Assembly (NCBI GenBank): GCA_050084985.1
Contig: JBITNC010000002.1
Span: forward strand, 35,154,001 to 35,218,000
DNA length: 64,000 nt
Reading direction: 5' to 3'
DNA from: Nageia nagi
Lineage: Eukaryota; Pinophyta
Shown: positions 50,001 to 62,000 of the stretch, in pieces
How the letters are laid out: each line of letters starts with the position of its first letter
How positions within the stretch are numbered: the stretch's first letter is position 1
The notes under the pieces: generated by a model
Seen by the model: the letters and a program-made list of their open reading frames with translations, nothing else
Database searches by the model: none
What the model was told of the DNA's origin: nothing
Position numbers and translations under genes: made by a program

Positions 50001-53000
50001 TACAAAGAGGAATCCGTGGGATTCCATAATTAATTACAATGAGCAAAAGAGGACGTTACAATATGGTATGTGATCTCCCATCTCTTGCTTCTCCTACTAA
50101 TGTTTGTTCTACTTGCATCACAAGGAAACAACACAAACTTCCATTTGAGGCTAGCACACATCGTGCTAAAGGACCTCACACCAATCTATGCGGATCGATG
50201 AGTGGTATTAACACTGGCCAAAAATACTTCCTTATGTGCATTGATGATTATTCTAGAAAAATGTGGGTCTACTTGTTGAAAACAAAGGATGAAACCTTTC
50301 GGTATTTCAAAGAGTTCAAAGCTTGTGTGGAGAATGCCACTGGCCGTCACATCCATGTTCTCCGCTTATATTGAGGGGGGGAATACCTATCAAATGAGTT
50401 TTTTGCATTCTTGAAGCAACATGGAATTCGGCGACAATTGACCACACATTACAAAATACAACAAAATGGGGTTTGTGAAAGGCGAAATAGGACCATATTT
50501 GAAATGGCAAGAAGTATGTTGAAAGATGCAAAGATGGATAGAAAATTTTGGGCTGATGCAGTAAACATTGCAATATATATGCTAAATAGAGCACCTTCAA
50601 AAACTCTTGACGAAATGAGACCTTAAGAAGCAGGGATAGGAGAAAAACCATCTATCTCACATCTTCGAGTATTTGGTTGAACTGCCTATATGCATATTCC
50701 CAAAGAGCATAGAAAGAAATTGGATGATAAATTTATGAGGTGTATTCTTCTCGGGTATAGTAGTGAATCCAAAGGATACAAACTTATGGATCCTACTACT
50801 CAAAAGATCTATATTAGCAGAGATGTCATTTTTGATGAGATGGGTGAATCTTCAACTAGTCCACCTGCAATAGTACCTAAACCTGACAATGGCCCCATAA
50901 TCAATTACGATGATGAGAGAGAAGCTCTAATTGTGAATTTTTCACTTGATAATGTCAGAAGACCTAAATGGCACCAAAAGACATTGCATTATTCAAACTT
51001 GAGTGCTCCATCAAAGACTTCTACTTCCAAACCAAGGACACGAAACATGGCTTGTGAGGAAGTGAATTTGGCACTGACGAGCATAGTGGTGAATACACCT
51101 GAACCTGAAGTGGTTCTTGAAGCCATTGAGCTACCGCATGGGAAGTCAACCATGCAGACTGAGTATGATGCATTGATGAAAAATGTTACATGGAAGTTGA
51201 TAGAACTTCCACCTAGAAAGAAGGCCATTAGTTGCAAATGGGTGTTCAAAACAAAGTACAAAGCTGATGGTACAACTTGATAAGCACACGGCCTGATTTG
51301 TTGCCAAAGGATATGCTCAAGAGGAAGGTATCGACTATGAGGAGACTTTTGCTCCGACAGCTGAGATGAAGACCATCAAAATTGCTTTTGCAATGGTTGC
51401 ACATTTTGGTTTGAAAGTCCATCAGATCAAAATATCATTCAACATGATTGACCTTGGTTTACTTTACTATTGACTTGGATTGAAGGTATGGCAGATGCAG
51501 GACCATATATTTGTTTCACAAATAAAGTACACCAAGAGTTTGTTGGAGAAATTTAGGATGACAGATTGCCAATTGATGTCCACATGAATTGAACCTGGTT
51601 TACATTTGTCACGCTATGATTCTTCTCCACCGGTAATGCAACTCTCTACTGTCAGCTAATTGGAGGGTTAATTTACCTAGCATACACCAAGCTATATATT
51701 TGCTATGCGTTAGCTATTTTTCATGATTCATGCATGAACCAAACTACAACAAAGCATATTCTGAGATACATCCGTGGCATTGATAGTTATGGCTTGGAGT
51801 ACAAGAAGAACGATAAGTTCGTCTTGTCTGGATACAGGGATGCAGATTATGGAGGATCCTTGGATGATAGGAAATCGAGGATAGGATATGTGTTCTTCCT
51901 TGGATTTGGATTGATCTCATGGGTTAGTAAAAGGCAGAGCATCACATCCAAGTCTACTACAGAATCAGAATACTGTGTTGCTGCTGTTTGTGAAGCAATA
52001 TGGTTACATTGCATTTTGACAGACATTGGAATTCCACAAAAACAACCTACAGTTCCGCATTGCGATAATCGAAGTGTACTGAAGATGGTTCACAATCCTA
52101 TTTTTCATGAGCGCACCAAACACATTGAGATGGGGGTGCATTTCATTCGCAATCATGTTTCACTGCACAACATTCAACTTCGATACATTTCCACAAAAGA
52201 ACAAATTGCAAAGGTCTTCTCCAAATCTCTTGTTGGTGGAAAGTTTGAATACTTTCGGAGCTTCCTCTCTTGTTCTTTGAAGACCTAATGTATTATGGAG
52301 GGGTGTTAAGAGAAATAATACATTAGTTCTATTATTAGGTTCTTTAGGTATCTAGGAATATAATAATAAATATAATGTTAATGCCATATTAACGTTATTA
52401 AATAGATTATTAGGGTTTCTCCTATTCCGTTATTCTATGGGAATGTAACTTCCGTACTCCATTGTATTTAAATCCTATTCTCATTAACAAAAATATACTC
52501 TCGATTGCATCTTCCAATAACTAGCGCCTACAAAAGCTGAAATCTCAGGTGGTGTTGGATGCCTAATCTTGCTAGTTTGTTCTACATTGGCACTACCTTC
52601 TTCATGGATAGTTGTAGAAGAAGGAAACCCTAGGGGTGGAGGTGGATAAGATGGAGGTCTGACCATTTGTGCTTGTTCTCTTTTCTTTGTCTCCTTTCTT
52701 TGTTCTTGGGTCTCCAAGTAGGCATTCATTTTACCTCTTTAAATCAACATCCACAAGGGACAAAGTCTTATCATTTTGCCTAAGAATTCTTTTGAAATGA
52801 AACTTTATCTTGAATGCACATCCAGTAATAATTTCATTACAAAAATTGCAAGTGTTGCTGCCTTTTACTTCAGTTGCTATCGTATAAGCCCAACAAAGGT
52901 CCCTCCTTTGCACTTGTCCTTGTCATTGTGGAGAACTCATACTTGTAGGCTGTAGTTGTAAAAACACAAAAAAAGAACAAAACAAACAACACAATGTCAT

Positions 53001-56000
53001 GATTCATAAGGGGCAAACAATCATAGATACTGGAAAAAATAACAAAATTACCCGCTAAAACTCATAGATAAACTAGAAAAAAAAAGCTGAAAAACTTGGA
53101 GAGAAATACCCAGTAAAACTCAAAAACCATTGGAAAAAGCTTTAGAAACTTACTTGGATGTGTTGGAATCTCGATGAAATTGTGGAAAATGTTGTTCCCT
53201 GGCTCCTCTCAGCATGTAGTTGGAAGAAAAAGTGAAAAATGTGTGAGTTTTGCTGTTTTTAACCTCTCAACCGCTGCTTGTCACAAATTGGTGATTTTCC
53301 CATTGGGAATCGCGATTTAATTGTGATTTTTCAAGGAATAGAAATTGTGATTTTTTGGAGAAATTGTGAAATCAGCAAAAAACAAAAAATTGCAAATGTT
53401 TTGAAAACAATTTTCTAGCCAGGCAATCCCAGTTCTGATCAGATTTTGGCGATTAATTCCAATTTTGCTAACTATGCTTAGGACCATTTTCCATCTCCAT
53501 AGATTAAGATGCATTAGCAATTTTGTGAAATTAGGAACAGATTTCACTACTTAGCCCTTTCTTCATCTAATTTGGTTGCCTATAGGTAGACAATGTGGAA
53601 GTTGGTATATTGAGGCCAACCTTATTCAGTCTATTTTAGTTTGTAGTCTCTATAGATCAACTCCTTCCTTACAAATTCTTCTTAAATGACCCTCACCTTC
53701 TATTGGAGAACAAGCTAGTCACTATAGTGATTAAGGGGGATATCTATTGACAATATATTCAAAATTTCGCTAAGGCCAAGTTAAAGTATGTTACTAGGCC
53801 AACTTAAGCGTGTGTTCCCATTGGGTGCAAGTGGAAACAAACCACCATATTCATAGAAATGATAGGATTACCACTATGCTCCCTTTAGGAACTCGAGATA
53901 GAAGAACATTCTACCTTTTGATGCTCTATCAATTGTGAGATTTGAGGGAGGTATTATTGCTTATTCAAAGACTTGGAAGGATGTCTTCTTTAACTTTTGT
54001 TATCTTGACCCAAGGTATATCTTGGAGAAGAGATTACTCATAGAAAGAGATTTTAAAGACCACATGATTAATCACCTTCTCCTTTCCTGTTATTATGAGC
54101 CTTGGGGGAATCAAACTTCCTCTTGATGCTACTAATACCTAGGCTGCTGGTATAGATAGATCTATTCAGCCATGTCTTCACTTACAGGCTATTGTTAGAG
54201 TTTTTGGGTCCATCTTCACTTCCACAACACAGAAAGACTTGTTAACCTTAGATATTGTGGGCCATCTTCCCCCTCTTGTCAATAGTTTAGGTAGTCTTAT
54301 AAGACGGGGAAGATGGCCTATGATGTTGGATTATAGGAGAGCTCTGAGAGGCTTCTCTACTTACCCTCCTAGGATATTCCAACAAGGCCCACCTCAGCCT
54401 TGGCCATTCTTCCATGAGCATTATTTGGTCTTGTATCGGCTACACTAGGATGATTGATATTGAGTTTCAGGTTTTCTACCATTCAATATAATTGTATTGT
54501 TTAGATTGATTTACAACAATTGTGCTAGTTCTTTTCGATGATTTTCACATGCTATTGAGAACATATTTCGTATTGTTCTTTAGCTTAGCTATTCAAGTCT
54601 CTTTTTTTCTTGGATTTTAGTGCCGCCCTTTGGTCTTAAACAATGATTTGTATCTACTTGTCTTTGTTTCTCAAGTCCCTTTGATGTATTTTAGTTACTT
54701 ATGGACATTGATGCATTTCTTTCTACCTTAGCCTAAGGGCTCCAAATTAACTTTCTACATCGATGCAGCTACACATTGACCAACTTAGAGTTTGTTACAT
54801 TGGTTTCTAATAGAGGCAGATTACCACATTCCCAAAGATGATAGGATTTGTTGCATATGCTCCATTCAAGAGGCATTGAGGAGTGTTTCATCTTCAATGC
54901 TCTATCTAGGAAGATACTATTGCTTGTTTGGATTCTTAGAGATTTGGGAGACTATCTTTCTTATTTAGATATCTTGATCAAAGGTGCTTGGTTTTATACA
55001 TTTGAGATGATATGACTCACAGGCATCAAAGCTTGTAGGAGGGATGCACTAGATTAGACATTTCCTTATTTCTTCCTCTTTTGGCTGTTTGGGACTTAGG
55101 TTGACGATGGCTGACTTGTGAGGTTGTCTTACCACACAGGCTGTTGCTACTAGAGCCTGTACAACTTCACTTCACCTCAAGGAGGGAGTGATTGTGACTT
55201 CTTACCATTCCAAGCCCAATCTCAATAGACTTATATCTCTAAATTGTTGTTATCATGTAGGCTCACCGACTTTGGGTGGTAGATAGGTTTGTATGGTGTG
55301 TAATGTATCTTCCCAGGATTACCAACCATGCCTAAGCAGCTCTCCTTTCTTTCCCATGAGCATCATCAGATCCTGTATTGATGCTTTGGAAGTGCTTGAT
55401 GATGATAAGAGGTAATTAGACCGAACTCTACCTTTGCTTGTTTTGCTTATAACAAATTGCTTAAAGCAAATATTGTACCATGGTCTTTTCTTATGCTGTG
55501 TACTTTATTTAGCTTAATGTTTTTTAGTTTTATATACTCTTGTCCCAGTTTCGAGCATCATCTTGGATTCGTACAGTATCTTGTATTGAGGTTCATGTTT
55601 CATTCTTTGGTCACTTTTGGACATTTATTTAGTTCTTTCTTTCTGTGTCAAAAGGGATGAGCAGAGAGTTAATTATATGCATTGGTAGATATTTCGTATT
55701 ACTTGTCTAGTATTTATGTTGAGGCAGGGGGAAGGATTGAGTTGACTTAGACACCATTGTCACATATGAATTTCCCTATACTTAGAAAATAGTTAGAGCA
55801 GAGAAAATTTTTTAAACTTGTTAGTTTTTGAGGGAACAGATCTCTCCATGTGATGTGTAAATAAAGATGTAGCATGTCTTCCTTAGATATTTGCAGAGGG
55901 ATTTATTGGGTTTTCCTCTAAATCTTGTAATAATGACATGAAGCATGAACAGCTACCGAGGCTGTCTTTACACAGCCAACCTTTGACATTTGTTGTTAGT

Positions 56001-59000
56001 TTCCAATCATCCTCGAGGACTGTTTGCTGCCTTTTTGCACAAATTCCATTTGAAATCCCTAGTTTCTGAGGAAAAAGTTACTTCCAGGTGTGGGTTAATC
56101 TGAATGCAGATTGGTGTTGAAAAATGAAAGTAAACAGTTAAAAGTACAACCTTGTTTTTTTGATATGGCTAAAAACCCCCTTGTGGGGGTCATATTCGGC
56201 TTAGGTATTGTGATCGAGGGGTATATATTCTATCAAAGTCACCCAGGACTTGCACCTGGCCTCCATCACACTTTCTTATCTGCAAGATTTCTACTTGTTC
56301 TACCATATATGGGTAGGGAGATTTGAAAACAAACAGTTAAAAGGATAACTTTTTCTTCTTTTGATTAAGGTAACAAATGGGATTTTGAGAGGGCTTAACC
56401 CTTTTACACAGCTGATATTCTAGTTTGAATCATGTTAAACTATTTGTTCAACATTGAAGGAAGATAACTCCTAAGTCAAAACACCATACACAAATCAACA
56501 TTGTGTTCTTCTTTGAATGTATCCGCCTCTCCTGGCCATAGATTAACTTTAACATATAAACAAAAAGAGAACTTTAAACACACTACGTCATAATAAAAAA
56601 TAACATTAAATATAATCATAATCATCAAAGGGTATTTTGTTGTTCTTCTTGCACAACCTATAATATGTCATGGTGAATATCATCAGGCGGGAATCCATCT
56701 GCCATCCAATTTTTGAATTACTGCCAGATTCGCTAATATATCAGCTACATTTTTACCTTTTCCGCATGTGTGTCTCACTTCTAATTCCTCAAAAAGTTGA
56801 AGACATCTTTTAATATCTCCAAATACATTACCTAGATGGCGCTTGATTCTATTCTCTCCCTTACAACAATTAATGACATTTGTTGAATCCCCTTCAACTA
56901 TTAATCTTGAGACTCCTAAGTTTTTTGCCAATTTGAGTCCTACTTGTAGAGCTCTCCCTTCTACTTTATGGTTGGTTGTTTTTCCTAAGTATTCACAAAC
57001 TGCTCCTCTGAGTTCTCCTTTCTGATCTCTCACTATTTCTCCTACCCTACCTCCCTTGGGTTACATTTGGATGCACCATCAAAATTTATCTTTAACTAAC
57101 TTTTTGTAATATTCCCAAACTAGGGCAAGCCCAATTTATAGCAAAATAGCAAATTCCAATTCTACCTTATTTCTCTAAACTTAGATAAATTACGAAAATT
57201 ACCAGTTTATGCCCTAGCTTATGCGGAATATTTAAATAACTCAAATAATTACCAAAATTGCTCATAAAATAGGATGAATTATGCAAGTGCTCAAAATAAG
57301 GAAATTAGGGAAAAATACACTATGCATCCAACTCATGCACAAATATTCCAAAATTAAGGTGAATTAATGAGACACAAAATATGAGATAAATACCAATAAT
57401 TATGAAATAATCCAACGAACCAAGAATGAGACCTCAAAGAGGTCAAAATGTCTCCAAGGGGGTGACATCTCACTAGGGAGCCAAGTACACCACAATAAAT
57501 ATTCCGAAATTCACCAAACTATCGCCTTGAAGTTGATGTCACACTTTCTAGGGTTAGGACGGATTCCCCGATCCCTTCTTAACCTTCAAAACTAGACGAC
57601 TAGGTTAGATCTTCATTCGAACCGCACCAGGGCTATTCGAGACTAATTTTTTGAATATATGAGGTGCCAAGGCCTAAAAGCCAACTTGAGGGTTTTTGTC
57701 TGCAAGATGAGGTTTCTCCTCAGGGTTTTCAACCTTAGAGAGAGAGAGAAGCATGCACTCCAAACAGGGAGTTTAAAAGATATCAAGACATGTCTTCAAG
57801 CCATGTGCTTATCTCCCTTTTATAGTGCTTTTTAGAGAAGCCTTTTCTAATTTGTGGTTGGCCGACCCAACCGAGACATAAAATCACTCCTAATTAATAA
57901 TTAGACCTTCCTATATTGGGCATCCACCTTTGAGTATTAAACAAGGTCCCCAAATTACAAATATGACTCAAAAATAATAATAAAGTAATAAAGACACCTA
58001 TTTTACTTAAAAATGACTCTAGCACACCTAGATGTGTGACATCTACCCTTGGAGTGCTCAATTTGTAGTTTTTGCACCAAAAAATGAGGTGTCCAACATC
58101 ATAGGGTGGAAATATGATTTTTATGTGTCCCTCAGACACCAAACTTCAAAAATGTTAAAATATCCTTAATTGCTAGAAAAATACAATGAGGAGGAGTGTC
58201 CCACTTAATTTGGCATACAAAAATGGAATGCCTTAATTTTGGAATATTACGCTTTCAAAGGTGGCATGCATTTAGTATGAGCTCTTAAAGAATTCTAATC
58301 AATTCATTATTCCCAACGTTTGCAAGTTCCACAAACTACTAATCCTTGCTTCTTCAGTTGGTTCTAGTTTAACTTTAAAACTAAATGATTACTATTGCTT
58401 GTTCAATCATCATTATGGGTCTTTTTGTCCCTTTCTTTTAATTTTGAAATATTTTTTTATTCTTTTCTTTCTATATACCCCATGCATAATGAAAAGGAAT
58501 CAAACTCCAAATACAATCAAGTCTTTGACTATTAACAAGTTTCTCCCCACTGCTCTATCCATCCATGAATAGTATTTGGTAGTACTCAACTAAGCCCTTT
58601 CTTGTTAATGATTGATTGAAGTACCTCCATTGAATATTCACACTCCATGAAAATATGGTATACTGATTCACCCTGCTTCTCACACAAAAACATCTATTTG
58701 GTATTTGAAAACCTCTTTTTTGCAAATTATCTATAGTATCTAGTTTTGCACAACTCTCCAAACGAAAACCTCTTGCTTTGGAATAGCTTTCAAATCCCAA
58801 ATTTTATCCCATGGAATGTGACATCCCTTTTGTTCAATTAGTGGGACCGAAAGGTTCATGTTTGTAACATACTTTATTTATGTATTTACGTTCTCATTAT
58901 TGTAACTTAGGATAGGAGACTTATTGGGTCAATGGACCCCACTGTGAGCCCCAAGTGGGATGTCTCCCTCCTAAGGTTAGATTAGGTGTATTTATCATAC

Positions 59001-62000
59001 TTGGAGATCCTGAGACATGATTGTGGGAATCCCAAGGTCTTTTGTACATTGTAATGAAGGACGACCATGTATATGCTAGTGCCAGGCTTAGGAAGGCTCT
59101 TATATCCCCATGTTGGCCCAACAAGACACCTAGACCCCACATCTGCCCCCTTCACCCACGTGGGCATGTGTGGCACTCCCATGATCACACGTTGGCACTT
59201 AATGCACCCCTGATCCCCATGTTGGCATTCTATCCCTTAGACACCCACGTTGGGCATCCCGAGCCCCCAGGAAGCCAACTTTGGATTAAAGGAGCCAAGT
59301 GATGATTCCTAGGTGAGATCCGAACAAAGCAATTTTATAAATAGACACTGGAGCCTCATTACTGGACATACTGATTATTATTACGACTTTTCATCGTCTG
59401 ATGAACATCAAGTCTTAGCGGTGCTAAGCAACCTCTCATAGGCGCAGCGTCTAGAGGGCATTCAAGTTGAGGGATCCTGTCTGTCTACGTCACTGGTGTA
59501 GCACCTTTGCCCATCTGGTGGTATTCTGAGGTATTGCTTCTACCTTCGGTGGTTTCCAGGATCTAAGGAGGGCCCCTTCAACAGGGAGGATTTTGATTTC
59601 GAGGGAGCGTACTATCGCATGGTTCGATCATTAGACCAGTAAGAGAGGATATTTGTATTGTGCCCTAGTTGGCTCCTTAGAGGCTGACATCAGCCCTATT
59701 GGGCTTGGTATTATATTGCATTGCTTCATATCATTTGTATAGTGCCAAGGGCAATTGCATCTCATCATTTGTGTTGTCTATATCATTCTTGTGCATGCGT
59801 TGGATATCATTGCTTGTTTATACTTGTTTTGGCAAAATCTTGGCATTGTGGAGTGTTATTCATTGTTTATTGCATATACTGGCTAGACATTGGTGACTGG
59901 ATGTTGTAAATGATTCATGTTGTAACCCTAACTCAGACGTCGGCATGTTTGCATTGTGAATTTGGAATATTGATACCCTAACTCTAACGTTGCACATTTG
60001 AGGGTTTATATGCTTGTTGTGGATGCCCTAGGCGTGACGTCAGGGTTGGATTGATTGGAAATTGCTTACTTGCCCTAAATTTGAATTTTGGGTCATTATA
60101 TGGAAATCCATCCTCTATGGAAATTTCAGTTAGATCATAAGTTGTTTTAAACACGAATTCCCCACTCTCAGTACTCCCCCAGCAAACTGAATCATATTGC
60201 TGTTATGAGCTGATATAATAAGCTTATATTTTTGACTTCAATTCTTCTAGAACATCTATATGGCATTATGCAGCTTCTAAATCTTTTCACCTCCATCGCC
60301 TCTTGTTAGGGGAGTTGGGAGACAAGTGGGTGTGAAGGCGCTTACATTGAAGGTCTCATGTTCAACTCCCACCCTCTACATTGGTGATTTTCAAAAGCTG
60401 ATGATAGATCCTACAAATCAATAGGTTTGAAAGGATAATAATGTTGACTTTACCTTTACTACTGACATGTATCGCATATCTCAATTCTAGATCAATCTTC
60501 AAAGAATTCAACCCATCAATGGAAGATAGAGGGGTTATCAGCCAAATATTTATCTGGAGGTTGGTAATGACAATTTTATCTAGGCCAAATATTTCAGAGA
60601 GAAAATACAAGAAAATGTAGAAAATCAATATTTGAAGTCTTTTAGAGGCAATAATGGTCTGGTGATGAAATAAAGGTTTTATACTCATTAGATCATTCCT
60701 CAAACGCTGTTAGGAATTTCTAAGGGGGATGTATCTTTTGTGTTCCTTTTAGAATCGTGACCATGAAAATGTAGTCAACTGCTTAGGTTTTTAGAGTAGG
60801 CCTTCTTAGGGCTTTGACATTTATAGCTAATATAAAAATTATCTTGGTTCTTGGACCAAAGCAGAAACAAGAACATCCTCAATGATTTCCCAAATATTGT
60901 CTGCATATTAAAGTGCAAAGTTTGTTACTTCATTATCTTGTTTCCAATGCAATTGTAAAATTGTTACTGATATTGATGATTTCTTTGTTGAGTTTTATTC
61001 ATGTTAGTGCTAGTATATATAGCACAATCCACAGTGAATTGTTACCCTTGTAGTGCAGTGACTAAGCTATATAAGCAATTGAATTGTTCTGCACATATTA
61101 ATTATGGTTTGTAGCAGGCTTTGCTTGTAGTGATGTATGCAGCTCGTTGGAGTAGAATTTATGGATGCCATATGAATTGCCTAGAATGCGGGAAGCAATT
61201 CTCTTGATATAAAGATATTTCAAATAACCAGAGTTATGTCCCAAATTAAGAGGATGGCTATAATTGTTATTCAAGCTGACCATGTCAGTGGACTGTATGT
61301 TTCTTGATCATCATTTGTTTTTTTACCTTATGAGGCTGACAGTGTGCAACCTTCACTACAATTCTCTGATTGTACACTATCTCCGCAAATGTTGTTGGTT
61401 GAATGTGTAAACTTCACTAAAACCAGTCCCACAAAAGATATAGGTGATTTTCTGCCCCACCTTAGCCCGCAAAACCAAATTGGTGTACAAAGATCCTCTA
61501 GATAAAAGTGAAATGGTTAATCAACATATCTTGTTTCAAACTCTCTACCTCTTAGTTTTTGACCCTTTGACGAAGCTTATGGTGAATTGAGCTTTTGCCA
61601 ATTCATCTAAGCCTGAGGGACGACAGTAAACCTTACAACGTTTAGAACCATGTCTCTTCAATACATACCTTTCTCAGCATTGATGTTCATGATGGGACTC
61701 CTGGATTCAAACCCTGCTAGATAAACTCAAAAAGTCCAGGGTTCTTGTGTTATGGACACATATATAAATATTTGAGAAAGGAAACTGCAGTTGGCATTTG
61801 TTTTTCCTGGGCATATGATGCAATTTGTGGCAATGCATGCACAGCATGGCAGGGAATGTGAATACAGAGGGCTTATAGGAATTCTAGTTCTGGCACACAT
61901 ACTTATTTGTCTATAATGTTTGCAGGCCTTTAAAGAGAATGAGGGAAAGCTACCCGACGGAAGCTAAGAAAGCGATCTCAGGATCTAGCAGGGATGAATG

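Larger units (their letters stand above)
47688..52516 (+). mobile_element. Ty1/copia retrotransposon, copy 3 (different family), 5'-truncated
   Basis: Plus-strand order: Gag, zinc knuckle, protease, integrase (split by a solo LTR), RT (internally deleted), RNase H, polypurine tract GGAGGGG and a short 3' LTR beginning TGTTAAGAG (52304). The 5' LTR and Gag start are missing. It is not the family of copies 1 and 2: LTR and proteins differ, and the protease motif and Gag read like the Tork/SIRE type rather than theirs. Confidence 0.85.
56683..60280 (-). mobile_element. LINE (non-LTR retrotransposon) ORF2 3' part, split by two solo LTRs
   Basis: Minus-strand pieces: 60280-60106 (SVCWGSTESGEFVFKTTYDL), 58811-58257 (zinc-binding RT end) and 57104-56683 (RNase H). 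Removing the two LTRs restores continuous reading across both junctions. RT and endonuclease proper lie further upstream and are not recognisable beyond about 60280. Several stops make it inactive. Confidence 0.85.
29862..61925 (+). other. intron 2, about 32 kb, packed with mobile elements
   Basis: The donor is AG/GTATAC (29862) and the acceptor TTTGCAG (61925). Phase 2 on the left meets a single leading G on the right, restoring an Arg codon. No convincing extra exon was seen between them. It contains at least seven separate mobile-element insertions on both strands. Introns of this size filled by LTR elements are characteristic of gymnosperms. Confidence 0.6.

Noticed and set aside
58921-59302. 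Several overlapping frames in solo LTR A
   Set aside because: They lie in a GC-richer part of an LTR, conflict on both strands and lack any domain.
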